Assembly (NCBI GenBank): GCA_017483765.1
Contig: JAFUVE010000047.1
Coordinates: 25,201 to 89,200, forward strand
Length of the DNA: 64,000 nt
Direction of reading: 5' to 3'
Source: Bacteroidaceae bacterium
Lineage (GTDB): Bacteria > Bacteroidota > Bacteroidia > Bacteroidales > Bacteroidaceae
Part shown: positions 1 through 8,449 of the stretch, piece by piece
Layout: each line of letters begins with the position of its first letter
How positions within the stretch are numbered: position 1 is the stretch's first letter
Program-made: the position numbers and the translations under genes
The notes under the pieces: model-generated
What the model was told of the DNA's origin: nothing
The model's database searches: none
The model's input: the letters and a program-made list of their open reading frames with translations, nothing else

Positions 1-1
1 G

Positions 2-481
2 ACGCAAATCATGGTGGCCACCACGGTCATCGAGGTGGGAGTGAACGTGCCGAACGCCTCGGTCATGGTCATCGAGAACGCCGAGCGCTTCGGTCTCAGC
101 CAGCTACACCAGCTGCGGGGAAGAGTGGGGCGGGGAGCTGACCAGTCCTACTGCATTCTTGTCACCAAATTCCAACTCACCACAGAGACGAAGAAACGAA
201 TCCAAATCATGGTCGATTCCAACGACGGATTCGAAATCGCTGAGCAGGACCTCAAACTCCGTGGGCCGGGCGACCTCGAAGGCACGCAGCAGAGCGGAAT
301 GGCATTCGACCTACGCATCGCCAACATCGCGCGCGACGGCATCATCCTCCAGATGGCTCGCGATGCGGCCGCCGAAATTGTCGATAACGACATCGACCAG
401 CAAAACCCTGCCTATGCCATCGTCTGGAAACATCTCCGCGAACTACGGAAAACTCAGATGAACTGGGGGGCTATATCATAA
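2..481 (+). CDS. recG: ATP-dependent DNA helicase RecG, C-terminal part (5' truncated by window)
   Basis: RecG unwinds branched DNA such as stalled forks and recombination intermediates. Only the last 159 residues are here, read in the frame that begins at base 2. The segment opens with the end of helicase domain 2: [17 protein letters not shown], then the motif VI region QLRGRVGRG. It continues with [15 protein letters not shown], the conserved wedge-proximal C-terminal stretch of RecG rather than of other superfamily 2 helicases. The stop is TAA and the next gene starts about 150 bases on. The start lies outside the window, so total length cannot be judged. The family call is firm. Confidence 0.95.
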   Translation, partial: TQIMVATTVIEVGVNVPNASVMVIENAERFGLSQLHQLRGRVGRGADQSYCILVTKFQLTTETKKRIQIMVDSNDGFEIAEQDLKLRGPGDLEGTQQSGMAFDLRIANIARDGIILQMARDAAAEIVDNDIDQQNPAYAIVWKHLRELRKTQMNWGAIS

Positions 482-527
482 TTGTCTGAGAAATTTGAGG
501 CTGATTCAAGTATTTTCGCCTGAAATA

Positions 528-559
528 TTTGCATAAGAAAAAAATTTTAGCTAACTTTG
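528..559 (+). promoter_or_regulatory. Bacteroidota-type promoter for rpmE2
   Basis: TTTG at 528-531 and TAACTTTG at 552-559 are separated by 20 bases. This matches the Bacteroidota sigma-ABfr consensus (TTTG, 19-21 bases, TAnnTTTG). It lies about 75 bases before the rpmE2 start and is the best-formed promoter in the window. Confidence 0.75.
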
Positions 560-633
560 CAACTTGAAATCCATTACACATTCAAAAATTGTTACCAGCA
601 ATTTTGTAAATTATTAAATATCAATAAAATAAA

Positions 634-888
634 ATGAAAAAAGGTATACATCCGGAAAACTACAGACCGGTTCTATTCAAGGATATGTCGAATGGCGACG
701 TATTTCTCTCTCAGTCAACTGCGAAGTCGAATGAAACTGAGGTATATGAAGGTGTGGAATATCCGCTCATCAAGCTTGAGATTTCTTCTTCTTCACACCC
801 TTTCTACACAGGTAAGGCTAAGCTCGTCGACACTGCTGGTCGTGTTGATAAGTTCTTCAACCGCTACAAGGTTGCTACCAAGAAATAA
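634..888 (+). CDS. rpmE2: 50S ribosomal protein L31, type B
   Basis: An 84-residue component of the large ribosomal subunit. The sequence begins [19 protein letters not shown] and has the C-terminal [20 protein letters not shown] typical of L31. It lacks the cysteines of the zinc-binding type A form, which makes it the type B (zinc-independent) paralogue; in many bacteria type B replaces the zinc form under zinc limitation. Length is normal. The gene stands alone, with its own consensus promoter upstream and a hairpin terminator downstream. Confidence 0.96.
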   Translation: MKKGIHPENYRPVLFKDMSNGDVFLSQSTAKSNETEVYEGVEYPLIKLEISSSSHPFYTGKAKLVDTAGRVDKFFNRYKVATKK

Positions 889-912
889 GCCGTACGACAA
901 AAGACGAATCTT

Positions 913-950
913 GACTTGCTTGCCTGATTGGGTTGGCAAGTCTTTTTTTT
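913..950 (+). terminator. Rho-independent terminator after rpmE2
   Basis: Inverted repeat GACTTGC (913-919) and GCAAGTC (936-942), followed directly by eight T residues (943-950). It lies 25 bases after the rpmE2 stop. Confidence 0.8.
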
Positions 951-1085
951 ATATGTATCTGTCGTGTCAGCAGCCATTACTGCTTCCCGTCTTCTCGTCT
1001 TCATGAAATCAAACCAACTTACTTAATTTTCCACAATGAAATATAATAATCGTTAAGTTTTTTTCTGATTACCATTTTTTATACC

Positions 1086-1093
1086 TAATTTTG
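1086..1093 (+). promoter_or_regulatory. Candidate -7 element for the Ser/Thr kinase gene
   Basis: TAATTTTG fits the TAnnTTTG consensus and lies 52 bases before the kinase start. No good TTTG lies 19-21 bases upstream, so this is a partial match. Confidence 0.45.
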
Positions 1094-1145
1094 CATATCA
1101 ATTCATTCATTACATTTATAACTGCACATTTTAATTACAATTAAT

Positions 1146-2750
1146 ATGCTTCCTGTAGGATATATTTTAAAGGAGAAATATCGCATCTTGGGGCATATAG
1201 CCTCAGGAGGGTTCGGAAACACTTACCTTGCTGTCACCCTGGCAAACAATGTGAAGGTCGCGGTCAAAGAGTTCTTTATGAAGAACATCAATGCCTACGA
1301 CAACAATTTCAACGTGCTGGTCAGCAATAGGAACAACGAGGAGATCTTCCAAAAGCAGATGAGGAAATTCTTCAACGAGGCGCAGACGCAGGCCTGCATC
1401 ACAAATGCACATGTCGTACACGTCACGGAGTCTTTCCTGCTCAATCAGACAGCCTTTTATGTGATGGAGTATGTAGACGGACATACGCTGGCACAAATCA
1501 TCAAGGCCAACGCGGCGCCTCTCTCTGTCGACAGGGCCACGGATATTTTCCTTCAGGTGATCGACGCACTGTATGCCATTCATCAGAAGGGTATTCTCCA
1601 TCTCGACATCAAGCCGTCAAACATTATGGTCGACAAGATGGGGGTGGCGAAAATCATAGATTTCGGTACGGCCAAATTATTTAATGAGGGTACCGACACC
1701 ATATCCACCTATACTCCGGCATATGCGCCCATGGAAGTCCATCAGCAAAGGCCCGACGCCATCGGACAGTGGACCGACATCTACTCGCTTGGTGCTACTT
1801 TCTATTATATCATTACGGGAAAACGTCCACCGCAGGACACGGACATTGTCGACTACGGCGAAAATGCCTTCCGATTCCCGGCTGATGTTGACAACAGGAC
1901 GAGGAATCTCATCATCTGGATGATGAAGCCGGCGAGAAAGGACCGGCCTCAAAACGTGTTGCAGATTCTGAAGTTCTTGGAAAACGGGATTATACCTGGC
2001 AGCCACGACGAGGAGGAAGTCACGATTGTGGGCGACGACAACACATCTTATGCCACTGTCTATACGAAAGACGGACGTAACGGAATGGCTGACAGAGATG
2101 GTCAAGATGATGACGACGATGACGATGACTCCGGCGCTTATCGTCCAAAGAAGAAAAAGTCTTATGCCGGATGTTGGATATTCCTTTTGCTCCTGGCTTT
2201 GTTTGCCGGAGTGGGTTATTATCTGTATGCCAATGGAATGCTCGACCGGTTCCTGACGAAAGGACCCGTTGAGAATGTGGTTGAGGATGACTCCCTTCAG
2301 GAGGTCACGGACTCTCTCTACCAGCAGAGCTTGCGTCAACAGCAGGAAATCGACTACTACGACCAGCTTTATGCACTCATCGACGAGACGGGAGAGAAGG
2401 TGAAGTTGGCGACGTCCGCAGAGGAGCTGGATTCGCTTTCAGCCCTGTTTGAAAGTGATTGGACCCGTCTGAACCGCAAGTTCGACGGGGTGGAGCTCAG
2501 CGAGAAGCATGAGACCACGCTCGTCAAGCTTATAGACAAGCTGGAGACTCAAATCAAGGAAAAAACCACAGAACTGCAACAAGACGACCTGATTGACATC
2601 ATCTCATCGGTGTTGACGGGAGAGGAAGATGACACCACCACGCACGAAGACTCCTATACTGAGGACAATGACTCTGTTGCAGAAATCGGGGCTGAGTCTG
2701 AGACCGAAGAGGAATACTTCGGCTCGGACAATGTCGAGTCTCCATATTAG
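1146..2750 (+). CDS. Membrane-anchored eukaryote-like Ser/Thr protein kinase
   Basis: A 534-residue PknB-type kinase. The cytoplasmic kinase domain covers about residues 10-280. It has a glycine loop ASGGFG (19-24), the ATP-binding lysine K41 in VAVKEF, a catalytic loop HLDIKPSN (152-159, proton acceptor D154) and DFG at 172-174. The catalytic loop reads HLD instead of HRD, so activation-loop control may differ from RD kinases. An acidic Asp run (about 321-328) and a basic KKKK precede one membrane segment at about 341-361. The remaining 170 residues are predicted outside the membrane: charged, helical and without a PASTA domain. The gene converges on a large exported protein, 27 bases stop to stop. 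Substrates are unknown; the zinc-ribbon membrane protein nearby is a possible functional partner (inference from location only). Confidence 0.9.
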   Translation: MLPVGYILKEKYRILGHIASGGFGNTYLAVTLANNVKVAVKEFFMKNINAYDNNFNVLVSNRNNEEIFQKQMRKFFNEAQTQACITNAHVVHVTESFLLNQTAFYVMEYVDGHTLAQIIKANAAPLSVDRATDIFLQVIDALYAIHQKGILHLDIKPSNIMVDKMGVAKIIDFGTAKLFNEGTDTISTYTPAYAPMEVHQQRPDAIGQWTDIYSLGATFYYIITGKRPPQDTDIVDYGENAFRFPADVDNRTRNLIIWMMKPARKDRPQNVLQILKFLENGIIPGSHDEEEVTIVGDDNTSYATVYTKDGRNGMADRDGQDDDDDDDDSGAYRPKKKKSYAGCWIFLLLLALFAGVGYYLYANGMLDRFLTKGPVENVVEDDSLQEVTDSLYQQSLRQQQEIDYYDQLYALIDETGEKVKLATSAEELDSLSALFESDWTRLNRKFDGVELSEKHETTLVKLIDKLETQIKEKTTELQQDDLIDIISSVLTGEEDDTTTHEDSYTEDNDSVAEIGAESETEEEYFGSDNVESPY

Positions 2751-2777
2751 CAGACTTGCAGATGTTTCTTCCAAACC

Positions 2778-4961
2778 TCAATACTCCATCAGCCATTTCA
2801 TTTTGCGGAATCTCGTCAGAACATCGCACTTGCTCATATAGGCAGGTGCGTTTTCTTTATGATTCTCATAATAGTGGTTCAGGGCGTCAAGGCACGCATA
2901 TTTCTCTGACATCGGGTTCGGAATCATCTCCATCTGGTCTTCTTCGATATATTCGTTTTCGTCAACATCCTTTGGCTTCAGCCAGTTGTCCGTGGCGATA
3001 AAAGCCAGCGCATACAGGCATTTGCCAAGAAGCTTGTCGTCTTTCGTGTCCAGACACGAGCGGAGATACACCTCGCTGCTCTTGATAAAGTCGTTTTCCC
3101 CGGCGTGGTCATCTTCATTCACGTAGGGATTGCTGCTGTTCTTATAAGATATCAGCCACCAGCAGTCGCCTTTGTAGGAAGCCTGGAAATAGAGTGTGGC
3201 TAATTGGTAGGCTATGTGATTGCCTTTCTCTCCCATGCTGTTTTTGCTATAGGCTTTTTGGAGGTTGAGGACCTCACGGCAATAAGACAGACGGGGGTTG
3301 CTGTCAAACTTGATGTTGCGCATGCCTTCATAGCCGTAGTCGTCTTTTTTGGACTGGTGGGTCAGCCATCGTTCCTTATTGTAGTCACGGCTGTGCATAT
3401 AGTGACTTATGTTCAGGTTGCTCAGGTAGCTCAGGTCCACTTTTTCCAGAAATGGGATTGCGTCTGCAAATTTTGCTTCCGCCATGTATTTCGTGCCGAT
3501 GAAGTCGTAGAAGAAGTTTTTGTCCTTGTTCACACGTGAGCATACTAAACGGCTGAACACGTCGTCATGACTGCTCGTGATATATTTGTAGTAGGACTCG
3601 CAGGCGGATGCTGAAAGGTGGTAAAGATTGAGGTTCATGAACTCGTTCTGGTAGTCCTCGTTCCATGTGCACTCACCCCGTTCCTCATAGTCGTAGCGGG
3701 CGCTGCGGTGGTGGGAGGTGCTCTTCTGCACTTCCATCTCGTTGTACATGCCCAAAACTGCCAACGACAGGTTCTCATCGCCACGACGGCGAATCATCGG
3801 GCTCAGCGTGTTGATGACGATACGCTCATAGGCATTGGTGAAGCAATAGTCGGACTCGGTCTCCGCCTTGCATTTGCCTTCCAGCCATTGCAGCTCGCTG
3901 GTCAGCCAGGTCAGGTTGCAGCTGGTGTCGTTGCTGGCAATCAGCATGTTCACACAGCGGCAATTGTCTTTCGTGCGGATGTCACCGGGCAGGCCCAATG
4001 CCCTGTCTACCGACTTACGGGCTTCCTCCTGCTTGTTCAGCAGGTGGTACACCATCGACTGGCTCGTGCCCCACATGCATGGATTGCTCACTTTGCCTTC
4101 TTCCAGCACACTGTCGGCAAAGGCACAGAACGAAAGGGCATCGGGGCTCGGAACTTCGAAAAAGTCTTCTGCACCCAGTACGCCTGTTCCCGAATTCTGG
4201 TCTATCGTCTCCTGCACATTGTTCACGAAGTCCTGAAGCAGGTAGGGGAGACTGGGGGAGTTCGGGTTTTGGGCGTAAAACTTGCGGATGCCAGCCAGCC
4301 CGCGGTATTTACGCATGCTCCAGCGGATGCTGGCGTTGTCGCCCTGACGGGAGAAAATGGCGAAGGCAGGCTCTGCCTCACCTGTGTGGAACAGTGCGCC
4401 GGCATAGATGTTCTCCATCATGTTGCGGTAGACGCTTTGCGGCAGACGTCTGGCTGTGGACTGCCAGTAACTTTTGATGTCATCCCATTTCTTCAACAGC
4501 ATCATACAGCGCATATGCAGAAGATGGTATTGACTGCGAAGACGGGTGCCTTTGTATTTTCTGCTGCGTTCCTGAAGACTGAGAATCAGGGAGTCTCGCA
4601 TCTCCAGCTCTTCCTTGTCGGGATAGTCCCATGTCACGGTGAAGAACTCGTTGCAGATGTCCAGGTAGGCATTCAGATCTTCCACGTAGCTCAGCATCTC
4701 GGCGTCGTTCTTGTATTGGATGTAAGCACGTAGGCCGGTCACGTCGTATGTAGGGTAGCTGTCGTATTTCCCTTCTGTGTACGTGTGCCAGAATGTGTTC
4801 AACTCCTTTTGGAAGGGGGCGCTCTCCAGTTTTCGCTCCACGAAGCTCACCATATAATAATTATGTGTGGCGTGTTCGTCCAGACAGCAATATCCCTTCT
4901 GGCTGAAGAGCAGCCATACAAGCAAAGAAAGATGTAAAATATGTACTTTCCTATTTTTCAT
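2778..4961 (-). CDS. Large exported protein, possibly helical-repeat (TPR-like), function unknown
   Basis: A 727-residue protein I cannot assign to a family. The N-terminus MKNRKVHILHLSLLVWLLF is a signal peptide; a cleavage site near GYC/C is plausible, but the sequence before the cysteines is a poor lipobox. The rest is rich in Trp, Tyr, Leu and Ala in helical patterns such as AKFADAIPFLEKVDLSYL, LATLYFQASYKG and LYALAFIATDNW, which suggests tetratricopeptide-like repeats. The start is ATG (CAT at 4959-4961). It lies downstream of and in the same direction as the zinc-ribbon gene, with 255 bases between them and no clear -7 element there, so read-through from that gene is possible. Confidence 0.6.
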   Translation of the reverse strand: MKNRKVHILHLSLLVWLLFSQKGYCCLDEHATHNYYMVSFVERKLESAPFQKELNTFWHTYTEGKYDSYPTYDVTGLRAYIQYKNDAEMLSYVEDLNAYLDICNEFFTVTWDYPDKEELEMRDSLILSLQERSRKYKGTRLRSQYHLLHMRCMMLLKKWDDIKSYWQSTARRLPQSVYRNMMENIYAGALFHTGEAEPAFAIFSRQGDNASIRWSMRKYRGLAGIRKFYAQNPNSPSLPYLLQDFVNNVQETIDQNSGTGVLGAEDFFEVPSPDALSFCAFADSVLEEGKVSNPCMWGTSQSMVYHLLNKQEEARKSVDRALGLPGDIRTKDNCRCVNMLIASNDTSCNLTWLTSELQWLEGKCKAETESDYCFTNAYERIVINTLSPMIRRRGDENLSLAVLGMYNEMEVQKSTSHHRSARYDYEERGECTWNEDYQNEFMNLNLYHLSASACESYYKYITSSHDDVFSRLVCSRVNKDKNFFYDFIGTKYMAEAKFADAIPFLEKVDLSYLSNLNISHYMHSRDYNKERWLTHQSKKDDYGYEGMRNIKFDSNPRLSYCREVLNLQKAYSKNSMGEKGNHIAYQLATLYFQASYKGDCWWLISYKNSSNPYVNEDDHAGENDFIKSSEVYLRSCLDTKDDKLLGKCLYALAFIATDNWLKPKDVDENEYIEEDQMEMIPNPMSEKYACLDALNHYYENHKENAPAYMSKCDVLTRFRKMKWLMEY

Positions 4962-5055
4962 CTATGACTTTTTGTTATGTGTTTGCAATTCTCGTTGCTA
5001 TTTCTCCCTTTGCCTCAGTATAGTTTCCACCCGTATTGCCAAATTTCAAACTCTT

Positions 5056-5186
5056 TGTCCGGATGGCTAAACTTCAATTTTCGTGCAAGCGAGAGCAGAA
5101 TGAAGCTCGCTTCAATTATGCCGAGCGCAGCCGAAAATCATGTAAATAAACCTCAAACTTCAAAGAATCTGTCCGGATGGCTAAAC
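5056..5186. repeat. 17-bp direct repeat between two minus-strand genes
   Basis: TGTCCGGATGGCTAAAC occurs at 5056-5072 and again at 5170-5186. Around it are several variants of CAAACTTCAAA or CAAACCTCAAA. The stretch has no gene and looks like decayed low-complexity intergenic repeat. Confidence 0.7.
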
Positions 5187-5216
5187 CTCAAACCTCAAAT
5201 TTCAAACCTCAAATTC

Positions 5217-6062
5217 TCAGTTGTCCGAAGTAAACTCCTGGTCCATCATCTGAAGTCGCTTGTGTGGCCCGCTCACGTCAAGGCTCACATCCCATGAGTT
5301 GTTGCTGTCGTCGTAGAAGTACATCACGGCCTTGTTGCCTGAGATTTGGTTCACCTCCATCTCGTTTGTCATCGCCTCGCCGTTTTTCAGCATCACGTTG
5401 CCGTTGTCGGTGAATGTGATCACGTCGGTGCTTACGGGGTCTACGAATCGGTTGGAAAGTAGCATGTTGCGGACGGACTGCTCGGTCTTCAGCATCACCT
5501 GCGGGACAGGCTTCGGAGCGGGAGGCGCGCTGTATGCCGGCTCTGTCTCCATCTCGTCCTCTTCATCGTCTGAGGCCCAGCGGTCGTCTGGCTGGGGAGC
5601 GGGAGGTGCGGGGGTGGTCACTCTGATCTTTGGCAGTTCGGGGGACAACAAGCTGATCTCATCCTTGTATATCGTGTCGTTTTGATGAATCTGACCCAGC
5701 GAGTCGTCGAGGGTGTAGTCCAGATATTGCTGAGGACGCTCAGAGGGGAGCGACTTCATCGGCTTCTCTTCGGGCAGATTGGCTTTTTTATAAATCAGCC
5801 AAAGCATCAGACTTAGGAGAAGAGCCAGAAAAATGAAATAGCCGATATGATAGTTTTTCTTCTTTTTCTTTTTCTTCGGTTTTCGGCGGACTGCGTCGTT
5901 CGAACCGGCCGTGGCAGCTGCGGCTGCGATTCCTGTTGTGTCTGGCTGGGCAGACGGGGTGTCTGTGGATTCTGCTGTGGGCAGTTTGTGGCCGCAGTGA
6001 TAGCAGAATTTCGACTCCTCAGGTATCTGTTCCCCGCAATTAGGACAATATTTTTGTGACAT
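5217..6062 (-). CDS. Zinc-ribbon single-pass membrane protein
   Basis: A 281-residue protein that starts with a zinc ribbon: CPNCG (C6, C9) and CYHCG (C20, C23) within the first 25 residues. A low-complexity Ala/Thr linker and a run of lysines (about 63-69) lead into one membrane helix at about residues 73-90 (IGYFIFLALLLSLMLWLIY). The outer part has a Pro/Ala-rich and acidic linker, then a small C-terminal domain of about 90 residues containing ITFTDNGNVMLKNG. The layout of cytoplasmic metal-binding head, membrane helix and outer domain resembles other bacterial zinc-ribbon sensor-like proteins, but the role is not known. The nearby kinase makes a regulatory role attractive; this is inference. 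Confidence 0.7.
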   Translation of the reverse strand: MSQKYCPNCGEQIPEESKFCYHCGHKLPTAESTDTPSAQPDTTGIAAAAATAGSNDAVRRKPKKKKKKKNYHIGYFIFLALLLSLMLWLIYKKANLPEEKPMKSLPSERPQQYLDYTLDDSLGQIHQNDTIYKDEISLLSPELPKIRVTTPAPPAPQPDDRWASDDEEDEMETEPAYSAPPAPKPVPQVMLKTEQSVRNMLLSNRFVDPVSTDVITFTDNGNVMLKNGEAMTNEMEVNQISGNKAVMYFYDDSNNSWDVSLDVSGPHKRLQMMDQEFTSDN

Positions 6063-6132
6063 CTGTATGGGTGTTTGGCACTGCTTCTCATGTTTTTGGA
6101 GCTGCAGTGGAGTTGGTTTTCAAATTTCTTTG

Positions 6133-6161
6133 CAAAGATACGGCTTTTTTCCATATCTTTG
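6133..6161. promoter_or_regulatory. Back-to-back -7 elements forming an inverted repeat
   Basis: CAAAGATA at 6133-6140 and TATCTTTG at 6154-6161 are exact inverted copies. Read on the minus strand, the first is a TAnnTTTG element about 70 bases before the zinc-ribbon gene. Read on the plus strand, the second has TTTG at 6129-6132 with a 21-base spacer. The arrangement could drive divergent transcription, or could be a regulator-binding palindrome. The remainder of the 437-base gap up to rsmI holds only the tandem repeat and -7 element listed next. Confidence 0.45.
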
Positions 6162-6267
6162 AACCTAATCAACAACAATTTTCTACTATTTTTTTTCTGC
6201 GTGTTAAAAAAAATGAAAAAATAGTGGTTATTTCAATATTCTTTGGTAAATTTGCTTTCCGTTAATA

Positions 6268-6307
6268 AAGAAAATCGATTAATACAAAAGAAAATCGATT
6301 AATACAA
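6268..6307. repeat. Tandem 20-bp duplication
   Basis: The 20-base unit AAGAAAATCGATTAATACAA is present twice with no spacer (6268-6287 and 6288-6307), followed by a degenerate TAAATCGTAAATCG. Each unit contains the palindrome ATCGAT. Confidence 0.9.
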
Positions 6308-6415
6308 ATATAAATCGTAAATCGGAAAACTTTGGAGCAGCGAATACAGAGCCAAGCTTACTTGAGCTATGTTGAAATCTCCGTTTGAGCCAAATGAACA
6401 AAGCAGAACTTGTTC

Positions 6416-6423
6416 TAGCTTTG
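6416..6423 (+). promoter_or_regulatory. Candidate -7 element for rsmI
   Basis: TAGCTTTG fits TAnnTTTG and lies 76 bases before the rsmI start. The nearest TTTG upstream (6384-6387) is 28 bases away, longer than the usual spacer. Confidence 0.4.
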
Positions 6424-6499
6424 TCATGGCGTAGGAGATTCGATGTAATCAGTCGCGACAAAGTTCATGAAATAAATAGTAAAATCGTAAATAAATCTG

Positions 6500-7246
6500 A
6501 TGGGAAAACTTTTTGTTGTGCCAACGCCGGTGGGAAACCTGGAGGATATGACCTTCAGGGCTGTCAACACGCTCAAGCAGGTGAATCTGATACTTGCTGA
6601 GGACACGCGTACCTCAAGCGTGTTGCTCAAGCATTTCGACATTCACAACGAGCTGATGTCCCACCATAAGTTCAACGAGCATCAGACCATCCACCATATT
6701 GTACAACGTATGCTGACGGACGACATTGATGTCGCTCTCATCTCCGACGCCGGAACACCTGCCATCTCCGATCCGGGATTCCTCATCGTCAGGGAGTGCA
6801 TCCGTAACGACATCGAAGTATGTACGTTGCCAGGACCTACGGCATTTGTACCGGCTGTCGTCTCTTCTGGACTGCCAAACGACCGCTTCTGCTTCGAGGG
6901 GTTCCTTCCACAGAAGAAAGGACGTAACTCCAGACTCCTCGAACTCCAGGACGAAAAGCGGACCATGATATTCTACGAGTCGCCCTACAGGGTCAGGAAG
7001 ACGCTTGAGCAATTTGCCGAGATATTCGGACCGCAACGGATGGTGGCCACCTGTCGCGAAATATCCAAAATTCATGAACAGTGTGTCAGGGGTACAATCG
7101 CCGAGCTGATTGACTATTACAGTCAAACGGAGCCAAAAGGTGAGTTCGTCATTGTCGTCGCGGGTAAAGAAGAACAGACTGGCGGAAAGCAGCCCAACCA
7201 GTCTAAAAACAAATATAAAAACAACGACAAGGAAGATGATGCTTGA
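6500..7246 (+). CDS. rsmI: 16S rRNA (cytidine-1402-2'-O)-methyltransferase RsmI
   Basis: RsmI uses S-adenosylmethionine to methylate the ribose of C1402 in the decoding centre of 16S rRNA. The 248-residue sequence shows the tetrapyrrole-methylase fold motifs: N-terminal LFVVPTPVGNLEDMTFRA, LILAEDTRTS, the SAM-binding ALISDAGTPAISDPG, and LPGPTAFVPAVVSSGLP. The FEGFLPQKKGR and IFYESPYRV motifs are diagnostic of RsmI. The C-terminal 25 residues are a Lys/Asn/Asp-rich extension (KNKYKNNDKEDD) of no evident function. Length is somewhat shorter than the roughly 280 residues of the E. coli enzyme. Confidence 0.95.
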   Translation: MGKLFVVPTPVGNLEDMTFRAVNTLKQVNLILAEDTRTSSVLLKHFDIHNELMSHHKFNEHQTIHHIVQRMLTDDIDVALISDAGTPAISDPGFLIVRECIRNDIEVCTLPGPTAFVPAVVSSGLPNDRFCFEGFLPQKKGRNSRLLELQDEKRTMIFYESPYRVRKTLEQFAEIFGPQRMVATCREISKIHEQCVRGTIAELIDYYSQTEPKGEFVIVVAGKEEQTGGKQPNQSKNKYKNNDKEDDA

Positions 7247-7332
7247 TGTATCCAATTAAGATTATTCGTCAAAATTCGTCTCGATTCGTGTTCGAAAAAA
7301 TCATTATTGGTATTAATAAATCATTTGAAGAT

Positions 7333-8358
7333 ATGAAAAAAGTATTGTTCTTAACAATTTCGAGTGTTCTTTTCCTGGCTTGCATGCCTGAGAAGAACAG
7401 CAAGGAGCAAAAGACCATCGACTCTCTCACCGTGGCCAACGAACAACTAAAGCACGGATATGAGGATCTGCTTTCCGACATCAACGACATCAATGCGGGA
7501 TTCCAGCAGATGTCCGAAACGGAAGAGCGCATCAACTCCATCTCTTTCGATGAGAACGGAGAGACGAAGTCCAACGTGCCTACACAGAACATCAAGGAGA
7601 ATATGGAGTTCATCGTCCAGCTCCTTGAGGACAACAAAAGCAAAATCGCCTTGTTGGAAAGCAAGCTGGCCGACGCCACCTACAGCTCGGAGCAGCTGCA
7701 GACCATGGTGAACTCCCTCAAGCAGCAGATGGAGGAAAAACAACAGGAAATCATGTCGTTGAAGAATCTGCTTGTGGAGAAAAACGTGCAGATAGGCAAG
7801 ATGGGCACACAGATTGACAATCTCGTCAAAGAAAACACGTCTGTGAAAAATGAGAATACGCAGATTAAGCAGGAAAACGAGCAGGTGAAGACCGAAAATC
7901 AGACCGTGAAGGAGGAAAACCAGAAAGTCAAGCAGGAAAACCAGGACGTGAAAAACGAGAATGAGGCGGTCAAGTCGGAAAACCAGGCTGTCAAGTCTGA
8001 GAATGAGAAGGTGAAGAAGGAGAACAAGGAAAAAGAGACGATCCTTGCCAACCAGGACGCACAGATCAATGCGGCTTTCTATGCCATCGGCACAAAGAAG
8101 GAGCTGAAAGAAAAAAATATTCTCTCGGGAGGAGAAATCCTCACGAAGTCGAATTTCGATAAAAGTTATTTCACTAAAATCGACATCCGGAACACCACCA
8201 CCATCAAGCTGAACGCCAAGAGGGCTGAGCTCCTGTCCAATCATCCTGCCAGTTCTTATGCTCTCCTCAAGGACGCAACAGGGGACATCACTCTTAAAGT
8301 CAACTCCCCTTCTGAATTCTGGAGCCTTACGAAATATCTGGTAGTCAGAGTCAAGTAA
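7333..8358 (+). CDS. Coiled-coil lipoprotein with ten perfect-register heptads
   Basis: A 341-residue lipoprotein. I start it at ATG 7333 because it gives MKKVLFLTISSVLFLAC, a signal peptide with lipobox LFLAC (lipidated C17). The longer in-frame reading begins with TTG inside rsmI and lacks a signal at its end. Residues 25-160 are predicted helical. Residues 166-235 are ten consecutive heptads of the form xENxxVK. A compact C-terminal domain follows (FYAIGTKKELKEKNIL onward). Long coiled-coil lipoproteins with this C-terminal pattern occur in Bacteroidales; some are annotated as relatives of the collagen-binding Cbp1 of Bacteroides fragilis, which I mention only as a possibility. The coiled coil could space the C-terminal domain from the membrane. 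Confidence 0.8.
   Translation: MKKVLFLTISSVLFLACMPEKNSKEQKTIDSLTVANEQLKHGYEDLLSDINDINAGFQQMSETEERINSISFDENGETKSNVPTQNIKENMEFIVQLLEDNKSKIALLESKLADATYSSEQLQTMVNSLKQQMEEKQQEIMSLKNLLVEKNVQIGKMGTQIDNLVKENTSVKNENTQIKQENEQVKTENQTVKEENQKVKQENQDVKNENEAVKSENQAVKSENEKVKKENKEKETILANQDAQINAAFYAIGTKKELKEKNILSGGEILTKSNFDKSYFTKIDIRNTTTIKLNAKRAELLSNHPASSYALLKDATGDITLKVNSPSEFWSLTKYLVVRVK
7828..8037. repeat. 21-bp coding repeat, ten heptad units
   Basis: Within the lipoprotein gene, ten successive 21-base units encode heptads such as QENEQVK, TENQTVK, EENQKVK and SENQAVK. Units differ mainly at the first and fourth-to-fifth residues, so the repeat is diverged at the DNA level while the a/d register is kept. 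Confidence 0.9.
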
Positions 8359-8449
8359 ACTCCTGTACATGCCGGCATCTGTTTATGTATGCCCGAAATC
8401 CGGTATAAAATGCTCTTTTGTGTCTTGTAACGATTAACAATCCCTCATC

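Noticed and set aside
3618-4733. Open frame of 371 codons on the plus strand opposite the 727-residue exported protein
   Set aside because: The translation is Val/Ala/His-rich low-complexity typical of antisense reading, while the minus-strand frame has a signal peptide and is longer.
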